Below, piece by piece: positions 1 through 8,106 of a DNA stretch of 9,194 bases. Every line of letters starts with the position of its first letter. The first letter of the stretch is position 1. The notes beneath the pieces are model-generated. The model did no database searches, was not told where the DNA came from, and saw only the letters and a list, made by a program, of their open reading frames with translations. Position numbers and translations under genes: made by a program. The DNA is taken from NCBI GenBank assembly GCA_902803585.1, contig CADCQO010000040.1:1-9194 (forward strand), written 5' to 3'. The DNA is from an uncultured Ruminococcus sp. GTDB taxonomy: Bacteria; Bacillota; Clostridia; Oscillospirales; Acutalibacteraceae.

Positions 1-3000
1 CTATCCTGCACTGCTTTGACTGGAAATACACAGATATCATGGCGGAACTGCCTAACATTGCGGCGGCAGGCTTTACAAGCGTACAGACTTCGCCTGCACA
101 GCCCGGCGGCAATAATGACCCCACCGCAGTATCGGGAACATGGTGGTGGCTTTATCAGCCGCTCAGTTTTTCCATTGGTACAAACTATCTTGGTACTAGA
201 GAAGAATTGACTCAGCTTTGCACGGAGGCTCATAAGTATGGTATCAAGGTGATCGTGGACATTGTCGCCAATCATCTGGCAGGTTCGCATGATAACATTC
301 AGGAAGATCTGAAACCTAAACAATACTGGCATAAGGTAGAAGATTGGAACAATTGTACTGACAAGCGTTATAAGACAACACATAAAGATCTTGGTATGCC
401 GGATATTGCTTCTGAAAACAGTTATGTACAAACGTGTGTCAAAAATTACATACAGGAATTAAAGAACGTAGGCGTTGACGGTCTGCGCTGGGATACTCTG
501 AAGCATATTCAGCTGCCGAGTGAGGATTGTGCATTCTTTAATGTTGTTCTTGACAGCAGTATGTATAACTACGGTGAAAGTCTTGGTGACCCCGGCGGAA
601 ACAGTGATGCACAGAATCGTGCATTGATGACCGAATACACAGGACTGATGAGTGTTACAGACGATGTTTATGGAAATAAGATCCGTAAGTCATTTGCAGC
701 CGGTACAATGGCAAGCGATTTGCTGGGTAACTGGTGCAATCGTGGAATGAACGCCAATAAGCTGGTATACTGGGCCGAAAGCCATGATACATGGTCAAAT
801 GGAGAAGACGGCAACGGTGAAAGCACCAATGTATCGCAGGATGTCATCGACCGTGTATATGCCATTACAGCAAGCCGTGCTGATGCGACATCGCTGTATT
901 TTTCCAGACCGAGCGAGAAGAAAAAAGATTTGATTCTTGCCGGTGTAAAGGGCAGCACACACTTTACCAGCCCTCAGGTAGCGGCTGTTAACCATTTCCA
1001 TAATGCTTTTAACGGACAGTCCGAGTGTGTATCTTCTCAGGGCAATATTGCTTACGTTGAGCGCGGCACAAAGGGCGTTGTTATTGCAAAGATTGACGGT
1101 GCCGGAGAGGTAAGACTGAACGCCAACAAAATGTTAGACGGTACTTACACGGATCACGTTTCCGGCGGTACGTTTACTGTCGCAAACGGCGTAATATCCG
1201 GTACAGTAAATGACACAGGCATAGCAGTTGTTTACAATGAAAACGATGTTGAAGATAACACCGTTGTTGCCATTCCGAGCAAGCTGTACCTCGAAACAAA
1301 TATGTGGAATGCAGACAATGCCCGCTTTTCTATGTATTTGTGGCAGGGAAATAGCAACACATGGGTTGATATGACCGATACTGACGGCGATGGCGTTTAT
1401 GAAGCGGCAGTACCTTCCGGACACGAATGGACGAATGTTATCTTCTGTCGTGTAGATCCCAATGGTACGAATTCCAACAAATGGAAAAACGTCTGGAATC
1501 AGACACAAGACCTTAATGTTTATACAGACGGCAGAAACCTCTGTACTATAACAGACTGGACTGTGGGCAATTGGGGTATCTATTCGTGCAGTCATACTTT
1601 TGCACAGCAGGCGCCTGACTGGGTATGGGATGGTATTTTCTCTGCCACAGCAACATTAAATAACTGTACAAAGTGCGGTAAATCTCATGTCTATCCTGCT
1701 GAGATAACAAGTACAGTTGATGATACAAACATCACATATAAAGCTACCGTCACTGTAAAAGAAACGGATAACTCTTTTTGTAGGTACAGTTATAATTATA
1801 CAGTGCCTGCAAAGGAAATTTCTCTTAAACCGAGTGATAACTGGAAACAAGCCAGTGCCCGTTTTGCAGTATATTTGTGGGACAGCAGCAACCATAATAT
1901 GTGGGTTGATCTGACAGATTCTGATAATGATGGAATCTATTCTGCAAAGATAGCCAAGAACACATGGACAAATGCTATGTTCTGCCGTATGAATGGCAGT
2001 ACAACCGAAAATACATGGAGCAATAAGTGGAATGCTACCGATAATCTTACGATTCCAGTCAGCGACTCTCCGCTTTATACGGTTACATCGTCAAGCTGGG
2101 ACGGCAATATCGGCAGTTGGAGCGACCCGAACTGTACACACACTTTCAGTGAACAGCCGAGTTGGAAATGGAACGGTGTTTCTTCTGCAGCCGCAACATT
2201 TACCTGTTCTCTCTGCGGTGCTGAAGAATCGTTTGACGCTGCTGTCACAAGCACCGAAACTGATGAGTCTGTTATCTATACAGCAAAGGTTGTTGTAAAC
2301 GGTGTATCCTATACCAATACCATTACTGTTGACAAACAAGAGGATACGGTTATCTATCTTGATCTTAACAGAGAGCCAAGCTGGCTTAGTGATGGTGCGC
2401 GCTTTGCTGTCAGGATCAAAAACGAAACAACTGGCAATGACACATGGGTTGATATGAGCGATCCGGACGGCGACAACATTTATTTTGTCAAGATTCCCGA
2501 CGGCACATGGGATTCCATCATCTTCTGCCGTATGGACGGTACAACAACGGAAAATAATTGGGCCAACAAATGGAACAATACGCTGAAACAAAGTAATTTC
2601 CTGACTTTGGGCAATTATTTTACGATTACAGGCGGTTCAGGAAATGAGTATATCGGTACATGGGATACTTATGTACATGCACACAGTTACGGTGAGCCTG
2701 TATGGACATGGGCAGACGATCACAGCAGCGCGGCTGTATCATTGACCTGTACTGTATGTGGACGTACAGTTTCCCGCAATGCAGATGTAACGTCGTCTGC
2801 AGTTAACGGAACAATCACCTATACGGCATCAGTTATTGTTGATAATCAGCAGTACACTGATTCGGTTTCGGTCAGTGATAATCTGGAAACATTCCTGACC
2901 AAATGCGAAGCCTACAAAAAACTTTCTGACGATCATCAATCCATGTATCGTGATATTCTTTCCTTTGTAAGAAGTGTTGTCAGGGGTGAACAGACAAGTT

Positions 3001-5027
3001 CTGTTTTCACGTTCACGCCGAAGTTGAATATCACATGGACATGGGCTGAACTTGGTTTAGATTCAAGCGCAAGCGATGATCAAATCTTTAATGCCATCAC
3101 TCCTAAAATCAGCAGTGAGATGAACGCTGTGTTCAATGCACTTTTAGTGGACTGCCCTTACGAGTTGTATTGGTTTGCACAGACACAGGGCTTTTCATAT
3201 CAACTGTCGACTTTTTACTTTGTCAAAACACAAACAACAATCGCTTTGTCCAATCAGCCGTTAATGATTGTTACCATGCAGGTTTCGGAACACTATCAGG
3301 GCGATACAACAACTTCCTTCAATACTTCCGCTATCAACAATGTCAAGAGAACGGTTCCGGCGTTGGCAAAGAATATCGTTGATCAGTATGCAGATGTTTC
3401 CGATTACGAGAAACTCAAGGGTTATGCACATATGCTGTGTCAGCTTACGGATTACAACGATGATGCAAAAGACGGAAAAGTAGATGCCTATGATCTTGAC
3501 CCCTGGCAGCTTGTGTATGTATTTGATAACGACGATACGACAAAGGTTGTATGCGAGGGTTACTCCAAGGCATTCAAATATCTTTGTGATCTCACGGAAT
3601 TTGACAGTGAACTGATAAAATGCTACCTCGTTTCAGGACACTTGAGAGGCTTTACCGATGAAAATTTCTCAAGTGGGGCACATATGTGGAATATTGTAAC
3701 CATGAATGACGGCAAAAATTATCTCGTTGATGTCACCAACTCTGATGAATGCACAGGCAGAACATATACTGCTTTCCTTCTGAACGGCGGTACTCTGAAC
3801 AGTGATTGGTATCAGATAAGCAGCCGCAGTGTAGTTCGTGATATCCTGTATTTCCGGTACGATGATGAAACACAGGATATCTGGGGCAGTGATATTCTCA
3901 CGCTGAGCAGTACAAATTATAAGGAAACATTCAGCATAACCATTGGTGATGCGGCAAACGGCACTGTTGAGGCAGATGCAGCAACAGCCGCATACGGAGA
4001 GAATGTTACACTCACTGTTAAAGCTAACGCTGGATACATGATCGGAAGTGTGACATACAATGATACAGTAATTGAACCGGTAGACGGCGTTTACTCTTTT
4101 TCCATGCCGAATCAGAATGTCGTTGTCAGTGCATCATTTATTGCAAAAACCGATATTTCTTCCGCCGTGATCACGCTTAATGAATCCAGTTTCATCTATG
4201 ACGGAACCCAAAAAACGGTTACCTATACAGCAACACTTGACGGTAAAACTCTGATACTGGGCACAGATTATACCTTTGAAGGCGATCTTTCTGCTGCCGA
4301 TCCGGGTACATACATTGTTAAGATAAAGGGTATTAATAGTTACTGCAATCAAGCCCATACCGTCTGGACAATTGTTCCGCCCTCCATATCGGTGACAATT
4401 GATGGTCAGGCAGTCACACAGCCGTACCAGTACAATCAGTCGCTTACCGTAACAGCACCAGCCGCAAAAGCAGGAGAAAAGTTTTCATATTGGCAGGTCA
4501 ATGGTTCACCTGTCAGCTACTCAGAGCAATACAGCTTTATTGTCAAAGAATCTGTTAACCTGATTCCTGTTTATGTTTCTGACCAAACAAATGTGGAACA
4601 GCAGGCGGTTCTGAATATTAAAACATCTCAGACAACGTATAACGGCAAAAATGCTGTGAAATACACATTTAACCACAGCCTTCCCGAAGGTTATACTGTG
4701 CAGGAAGTTGGTCTGCTGTATGCTACCAATAAGTTGGCCGGTGCGGATACTAAAAAGTCCGGCTACGCAGTGGTAAACCTTGTAAATGATAAGAGCTTTG
4801 GTGTAGAAGATGTAGAAGCCAATGTGAAGAACAATTCAACAGGCAAGATCAAGCAATTTGTTGCAAAATATAAAAACCGCAACGGTACGATTACTTTCTC
4901 TTATGCCGTAGGTAACAACACAACTGCTTATACCTACGCGGTGGGTTATATCAAGGCTCTCAACAGCAATAATGAATCTGTGACACTGTATTCTAACTTT
5001 GTTGCTGTCAATTACGAAAACGCTTGA
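1..5027 (+). CDS. Secreted multidomain GH13 alpha-amylase with three CBM26-type modules and a transglutaminase-like domain (5' end outside window)
   Basis: The reading frame is open from base 3 (ILHCFDWKYTDIMAELPNIA, the usual start of a GH13 barrel), so the ATG at 39 is internal and the true start lies upstream; 1674 residues are visible. Counting from base 39, the GH13 motifs are DIVANH (74-79), GLRWDTLKH with nucleophile D152, YGES with acid/base E180, and ESHD with D250. The alpha-1,4-glucan hydrolase is therefore probably active. A GH13 C-terminal beta domain follows to about base 1260. Next come three CBM26-like plus CxxCG units (1281-2874). Bases about 2880-3890 encode a transglutaminase-like domain with C1172 (VVCEGYSKAF), H1215 (AHMWN) and D1231 (LVDVT). 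The C-terminus has an InlB/Flg_new-like repeat (about 3930-4140), an MBG-like Ig domain (about 4150-4380), another beta domain (about 4381-4590) and a final beta domain ending in VNYENA. I see no LPXTG motif, dockerin or SLH domain. The signal peptide would be upstream. The protein presumably binds and degrades starch outside the cell; the role of the transglutaminase-like domain is unknown. Confidence 0.93.
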   Translation, partial: ILHCFDWKYTDIMAELPNIAAAGFTSVQTSPAQPGGNNDPTAVSGTWWWLYQPLSFSIGTNYLGTREELTQLCTEAHKYGIKVIVDIVANHLAGSHDNIQEDLKPKQYWHKVEDWNNCTDKRYKTTHKDLGMPDIASENSYVQTCVKNYIQELKNVGVDGLRWDTLKHIQLPSEDCAFFNVVLDSSMYNYGESLGDPGGNSDAQNRALMTEYTGLMSVTDDVYGNKIRKSFAAGTMASDLLGNWCNRGMNANKLVYWAESHDTWSNGEDGNGESTNVSQDVIDRVYAITASRADATSLYFSRPSEKKKDLILAGVKGSTHFTSPQVAAVNHFHNAFNGQSECVSSQGNIAYVERGTKGVVIAKIDGAGEVRLNANKMLDGTYTDHVSGGTFTVANGVISGTVNDTGIAVVYNENDVEDNTVVAIPSKLYLETNMWNADNARFSMYLWQGNSNTWVDMTDTDGDGVYEAAVPSGHEWTNVIFCRVDPNGTNSNKWKNVWNQTQDLNVYTDGRNLCTITDWTVGNWGIYSCSHTFAQQAPDWVWDGIFSATATLNNCTKCGKSHVYPAEITSTVDDTNITYKATVTVKETDNSFCRYSYNYTVPAKEISLKPSDNWKQASARFAVYLWDSSNHNMWVDLTDSDNDGIYSAKIAKNTWTNAMFCRMNGSTTENTWSNKWNATDNLTIPVSDSPLYTVTSSSWDGNIGSWSDPNCTHTFSEQPSWKWNGVSSAAATFTCSLCGAEESFDAAVTSTETDESVIYTAKVVVNGVSYTNTITVDKQEDTVIYLDLNREPSWLSDGARFAVRIKNETTGNDTWVDMSDPDGDNIYFVKIPDGTWDSIIFCRMDGTTTENNWANKWNNTLKQSNFLTLGNYFTITGGSGNEYIGTWDTYVHAHSYGEPVWTWADDHSSAAVSLTCTVCGRTVSRNADVTSSAVNGTITYTASVIVDNQQYTDSVSVSDNLETFLTKCEAYKKLSDDHQSMYRDILSFVRSVVRGEQTSSVFTFTPKLNITWTWAELGLDSSASDDQIFNAITPKISSEMNAVFNALLVDCPYELYWFAQTQGFSYQLSTFYFVKTQTTIALSNQPLMIVTMQVSEHYQGDTTTSFNTSAINNVKRTVPALAKNIVDQYADVSDYEKLKGYAHMLCQLTDYNDDAKDGKVDAYDLDPWQLVYVFDNDDTTKVVCEGYSKAFKYLCDLTEFDSELIKCYLVSGHLRGFTDENFSSGAHMWNIVTMNDGKNYLVDVTNSDECTGRTYTAFLLNGGTLNSDWYQISSRSVVRDILYFRYDDETQDIWGSDILTLSSTNYKETFSITIGDAANGTVEADAATAAYGENVTLTVKANAGYMIGSVTYNDTVIEPVDGVYSFSMPNQNVVVSASFIAKTDISSAVITLNESSFIYDGTQKTVTYTATLDGKTLILGTDYTFEGDLSAADPGTYIVKIKGINSYCNQAHTVWTIVPPSISVTIDGQAVTQPYQYNQSLTVTAPAAKAGEKFSYWQVNGSPVSYSEQYSFIVKESVNLIPVYVSDQTNVEQQAVLNIKTSQTTYNGKNAVKYTFNHSLPEGYTVQEVGLLYATNKLAGADTKKSGYAVVNLVNDKSFGVEDVEANVKNNSTGKIKQFVAKYKNRNGTITFSYAVGNNTTAYTYAVGYIKALNSNNESVTLYSNFVAVNYENA
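1281..2874 (+). repeat. Three tandem CBM26-like / CxxCG modules within the amylase gene
   Basis: Three successive units of about 530 bp start at 1281, 1818 and 2349. Each begins with a starch-binding CBM26-like module: ARF(S/A)(M/V), then WVD(M/L)(T/S)D, a D-rich loop (DTDGDGVY, DSDNDGIY, DPDGDNIY), then a (M/I)FCR or IFCR strand and a (N/K)W-rich segment. Each ends with a linker domain of about 70 residues carrying an aromatic W-x-W pair (WVW, WKW, WTW) and one cysteine pair: CTKCGK, CSLCGA or CTVCGR. The translated units are clearly related, but their DNA has diverged, so the duplication is old. CBM26 modules bind starch through aromatic residues, and three copies would give avidity to granules. 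The CxxC pairs could form disulfides or bind a metal; the sequence does not decide this. Confidence 0.85.
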
Positions 5028-5065
5028 AAGATATCTGAAAATGTTTGAGAAAGGCGATGGTTATC

Positions 5066-5182
5066 ATGAACAAGAAAAAGTACATTGATGCTGAAATGGA
5101 AATCATTCAGTTTGATGCAGAAGACATTATCACTGCCAGCGGCGAAGATGGTGGTGATGATGGTGATGGTGATGACTTCTAA
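5066..5182 (+). CDS. Small acidic peptide with leader/core layout (candidate RiPP-type precursor)
   Basis: This 38-residue gene follows the amylase by 38 bp, so it is probably co-transcribed with it. A GAGAAAGGCG sequence at 5047-5056 serves as the ribosome site for the ATG at 5066. Residues 1-9 are lysine-rich (MNKKKYIDA). Residues 10-26 read EMEIIQFDAEDIITASG, an amphipathic block that I recognise from many short hypothetical proteins of Ruminococcus-like bacteria. Residues 27-38 are EDGGDDGDGDDF, only Asp, Glu and Gly apart from the last Phe. Overall there are 13 acidic and 3 basic residues and no Cys. The layout (recognition-like front, low-complexity tail) fits a ribosomally made, modified peptide. 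The convergent minus-strand genes for a PqqD-like protein, peptidase, kinase-like protein and exporter support this. No modification is proven; it might instead be a small acidic regulator or cell-surface peptide. Confidence 0.75.
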   Translation: MNKKKYIDAEMEIIQFDAEDIITASGEDGGDDGDGDDF

Positions 5183-5211
5183 ATATACCGTCATAGAAGT
5201 CGTCCACGAAG

Positions 5212-5245
5212 CGGCAGGCAGCACAAAACGCTGTCTGTCGTTTTT
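5212..5245 (+). terminator. Rho-independent terminator after the small peptide gene
   Basis: An 11-bp stem (CGGCAGGCAGC pairing with GCTGTCTGTCG, including two G-U pairs in RNA) with a 7-base loop, ACAAAAC, is followed directly by five T's. It lies 29 bp after the stop of the small peptide and would end the amylase-peptide transcript. Confidence 0.8.
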
Positions 5246-5428
5246 GCTTGGCAGAACTTTCATCAGCCGTTTGATTTTTGATTGAACATAAAAACGTGCG
5301 TTCGATGAAAACTTTGAAGCGGATAAAGCTGCCCTCTCTGAGGAAAGTGGCACAAAGCGGCGAAAGAAAATTTTATTCACATCAGATTCAGATAGCAATA
5401 CACCTGAGAGTACATAGAACTCACATTA

Positions 5429-5485
5429 AAAAACAAGCAGCTGTCTTCCATCCGTTGAAACTGATGAGAGTCAGCTGCTGTTTTT
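5429..5485. terminator. Bidirectional terminator between the convergent units
   Basis: AAAAACAAGCAGCTG (5429-5443) pairs with CAGCTGCTGTTTTT (5472-5485) except for one bulged A. The intervening bases can add a CATC/GATG inner helix. T-runs lie at the outer edge on both strands, so the hairpin can stop transcription from either side. It overlaps the stop codon (5484-5486) of the ABC exporter gene, leaving almost no 3' untranslated region on that side. Confidence 0.8.
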
Positions 5486-7196
5486 ACTTTTCTTCTATTC
5501 CGTTCTCCGTGAAATTCAGCACTTTGCTGCAGATAGCGAGTGCTGCCGGACGATGAGTAACAATCAATACAGTTTTATCTGTCATTTGCCGGAGATTATG
5601 CAAAAGTTTCTGTTCGGTTGCCGCATCGAGAGAGCTTGTTGCTTCATCGAGAATCAGAAACGGGCTGTCCGCGAAAATGGCTCTTGCGATGGCAATGCGC
5701 TGCATCTGTCCTTCCGAAAGTCCTGTGCCTCTTTCTCCGAGCAATGTATCTATACCTTTTTCCAGTTCAGACACAAATTCGTCTGCACAGGCAATCTGCA
5801 GTGCCCTGTGGATTTTTTCATCATCTTTCATTCTGGAGTTATCTGCAAAGGCGACAGCTTCACGAATCGTTCCTGTCATTAGTTTATTGCCCTGCGGTAC
5901 ATAAGCGAACAGCCGGCGATATTTCGGTGTAAGAAGAATTGTGCCGGCGGCAGTGCGTATAAAGCATTCTCCCTCATCGGGATGGTAAATACTCATCAGC
6001 AGTTTGATGACCGTTGATTTACCGCAGCCGCTGTGACCGGTAAAGGCAGCGTATTCACCTTTTTTGATACAGATGTGAATTCCGTCCAGCACCACAGGCA
6101 TATCATTTTTGGAAAGTTCTGTTACTTTTTCTGATGGGGGATAGTAGGTAAAGCGGACATTGTCAAGACCAATCTCCTGCAGTTCATCGGAGTAAAACGC
6201 TTTGATTTCTTCAGACGATAAGGACGGTTCCTCGTGTTCTTGGTGAAAGTTTTCAATTTCCATCAGTCGCTCTGCACTTGCTGTCATGGCATAAAATCTC
6301 GGCAAATAGCCGGTGATATTGGCAAAGGGTGACTGTATCTGTGAGATAAGCTGTGTCACAGCGGTAAGAGTTCCATAACTGATTGCACCCATCAGAATGC
6401 CCCAGCCGCACCAGCATACGCCGAACAGATACATTCCCTGAATACATGAGCCAAAACCGATGTTGCAGAAGTTTGAAAAACGATTTTTTCTCATGCGGGC
6501 AGCTTTGTGAGATTTGTTTTTTTCGCTCATTTCCTGTTTTATCTGCGATTCTGCGGCGAATGAGCGAATGATCATCATATTGCTGAGCGTTTCCTGCAAA
6601 AATATCCGCAAATGACCGTCCTTTTCCTGTACATTTTTGTGCAGGCGTTTAAGGACTTTACGGAAAGCATATGTCAGTATGACCATCATTATACCTCCCG
6701 GCACAATGATCCATGTGAACCATGGCTGTAATATGATAATCATAATAACTGCGCTGATCATTTTTACCGCCATACCTGCAATACCGGGGATAATCTCTGT
6801 ATAGCCGTTTGCGACCACAACAGTATCATTTGTCAGGCGGTTAAGCCATTCTCCCGAATGTACAGCTTCTATGGCGGCGAAATTTTTGCGGAGGAGATTG
6901 TTCATCAGCCGTTCTTTAAAGATGTTTTCCAGAGAAGCTTTGGAAAGTTCATTCAGAAAACGGATAACAGCTCTCATAGAAAGCTGTGCGATGACGAGCA
7001 GTATCACCAGACAGACGTTGAGTATGAAACCGTTGGTATCTTTTCCGACGGCACTGTCGACAATATTACGCAGCAGCAGCGCGTACAATACACCGCTTGC
7101 TCCATGCAGCACCTGAACCAGTATCAGGAATACAAGGTAAATTTTTTTGCGTCCGGGAACACTAAAAAGCCACTTAAGAGTTACATTTCTCATCAT
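5484..7196 (-). CDS. ABC exporter, fused membrane and ATPase domains (peptide export candidate)
   Basis: I chose the ATG at 7196 (570 residues, MMRNVTLKWLF). The frame is open further upstream, but that extension runs into the preceding gene and lacks transporter-like sequence. A GAAGAAAG purine run lies just before the start. The N-terminal half has about six hydrophobic segments (roughly residues 20-45, 57-75, 135-178 and 245-285, some covering two helices), typical of a type I exporter (ABCB/MsbA-like) half-transporter that dimerises. The ATPase half has Walker A GHSGCGKST (387-395), Q-loop VPQG, signature LSEGQ (493-497, in place of LSGGQ), Walker B FLILDE (513-518) and switch His548. There is no N-terminal C39 peptidase domain, so a cargo leader would need another protease. 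The S24/S26 gene 56 bp upstream is the obvious candidate. It is the last gene of the minus-strand operon. Cargo is inferred from context only. Confidence 0.92.
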   Translation of the reverse strand: MMRNVTLKWLFSVPGRKKIYLVFLILVQVLHGASGVLYALLLRNIVDSAVGKDTNGFILNVCLVILLVIAQLSMRAVIRFLNELSKASLENIFKERLMNNLLRKNFAAIEAVHSGEWLNRLTNDTVVVANGYTEIIPGIAGMAVKMISAVIMIIILQPWFTWIIVPGGIMMVILTYAFRKVLKRLHKNVQEKDGHLRIFLQETLSNMMIIRSFAAESQIKQEMSEKNKSHKAARMRKNRFSNFCNIGFGSCIQGMYLFGVCWCGWGILMGAISYGTLTAVTQLISQIQSPFANITGYLPRFYAMTASAERLMEIENFHQEHEEPSLSSEEIKAFYSDELQEIGLDNVRFTYYPPSEKVTELSKNDMPVVLDGIHICIKKGEYAAFTGHSGCGKSTVIKLLMSIYHPDEGECFIRTAAGTILLTPKYRRLFAYVPQGNKLMTGTIREAVAFADNSRMKDDEKIHRALQIACADEFVSELEKGIDTLLGERGTGLSEGQMQRIAIARAIFADSPFLILDEATSSLDAATEQKLLHNLRQMTDKTVLIVTHRPAALAICSKVLNFTENGIEEK

Positions 7197-7252
7197 TTCT
7201 TTCTTCGGTATCCGAACCACCTTTCTTTTATGACATGAAAACAGTATAAGCC

Positions 7253-7699
7253 TTACTGATGTTTTTTCTTGATCAGCAGCTTTAATTTCCTTTTGCACTT
7301 TTTCAGACCAATGCGCAAAGAAGCAGTATGAAGCCATATAAAAGAGTACAGACGATATCCGAATTCATCTATGCCGTGTTCTTTTCCGCTGCGGATATAT
7401 CCTGTCATAACGGCAATAATATCCTTGTCTTTGATGCCGTATTCTTTGTTGATACAATTATCACCGAGAATGACATAATCGTTTTCACGGACTTCTACAA
7501 TCCGATGCAAAACATAATGAGAAGGCGGACGGTGATACAGCACAACATCACCGACTTTACAGCGTTCATTTTTTCGTTTTGAAAGAATAAACATATCCTT
7601 TCCCTGACGGAGCAGCGGAAGCATACTGATTCCAACATTGGTATATGTCAGACTGCCGTACTTCTCAATATATTCTTCATAGTTTATCTTTTTATTCAT
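7253..7699 (-). CDS. S24/S26 family signal-peptidase-like protease
   Basis: This 148-residue protein has the S26 signatures: GISMLPLL with nucleophile Ser25, GDVVLYHRP (50-58), VLHRIVEV with His65, and GDN at 79-81. A His where bacterial LepB has its general-base Lys is the Sec11/SipW (ER-type) arrangement, suggesting a Ser-His dyad. No transmembrane anchor precedes the catalytic Ser, unlike LepB or most SipW proteins. The C-terminus has a moderately hydrophobic stretch (about residues 115-135) and a Lys-rich end, so it may sit on the inner face of the membrane. Its ATG lies inside the end of the PqqD-like gene (8-bp overlap), implying translational coupling. It probably cleaves a leader peptide before or during export, which is inferred from the neighbourhood. 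Confidence 0.88.
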   Translation of the reverse strand: MNKKINYEEYIEKYGSLTYTNVGISMLPLLRQGKDMFILSKRKNERCKVGDVVLYHRPPSHYVLHRIVEVRENDYVILGDNCINKEYGIKDKDIIAVMTGYIRSGKEHGIDEFGYRLYSFIWLHTASLRIGLKKCKRKLKLLIKKKHQ

Positions 7700-7952
7700 C
7701 TATTGCACCGATCTTCCGCAGTTTGCTGATGGTATCCGCAACGTCTTTTTCAATCACTTTACGGGGAGCATCGTATTGTTCCAGCATAGCATCAACGATT
7801 TGCTGTTGAGTAGTATCCTTTTTCAAAAATTCGAGGATTGCACCGAATGTTTCATTTCCCTTGACAACTCCCGAAAATCCGGCATTGCCTGTGGGAACGA
7901 TGATAGTTTCGTTTTTCGTTTTGTGTACGAGAAAATCTGGATTCAGTTTCAT
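7692..7952 (-). CDS. PqqD-like peptide-binding protein (RiPP recognition element)
   Basis: The 86-residue length and pattern match PqqD: an N-terminal beta section (NPDFLVHKTKNETIIVPTG), a short strand plus NETF turn (GVVKGNETFGAILEFL), a TTQQQIVDAML helix, and a C-terminal Asp-containing helix ending in LRKIGAIDE. PqqD-type domains hold the leader of a precursor peptide and present it to modifying enzymes. An AAAGGA site (7961-7966) lies 8 bp before the ATG. It overlaps the downstream peptidase gene by 8 bp. No radical SAM partner is in the window, which is the usual companion of PqqD, so the partner is probably the kinase-like protein, the peptidase or the exporter. Confidence 0.88.
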   Translation of the reverse strand: MKLNPDFLVHKTKNETIIVPTGNAGFSGVVKGNETFGAILEFLKKDTTQQQIVDAMLEQYDAPRKVIEKDVADTISKLRKIGAIDE

Positions 7953-8106
7953 GGGTATTTTCCTTTCTTTTTAAAAGATAATCGAAGATAACCGTTCATG
8001 CGGAAGTCTGCTGCCATGTTCAGACAAAGAGCCGGATAGGGAAGAGCGCAGGGACAATCTGCGGCAGCAAACGGCTGCCCATATCTTGACAGCGCGATTT
8101 TTCTCG

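Noticed and set aside
2091..2591. 166-codon minus-strand frame inside the amylase gene
   Set aside because: It is antisense to the well-supported CBM26 modules; no family or ribosome site.
3462..3504. Dockerin-like loop (DDAKDGKVDAYDL) in the amylase protein
   Set aside because: Only one such loop is present, the third calcium-ligand position is Ala, and it sits inside the transglutaminase-like region rather than in a duplicated C-terminal dockerin.
2880..3890. The transglutaminase-like domain as the leader protease (B2-like) of the peptide cluster
   Set aside because: Lasso B2 proteins are small cytoplasmic enzymes; this domain is part of a giant secreted glycosidase and would not meet a cytoplasmic precursor.
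5012..5398. 128-codon minus-strand open frame
   Set aside because: It runs antisense through the amylase stop, the small peptide and its terminator, has no recognisable family and no good ribosome site.
7197..7337. Longer start for the ABC exporter at 7337
   Set aside because: This would overlap the upstream peptidase gene by 85 bp, and the added residues do not look like an exporter N-terminus.
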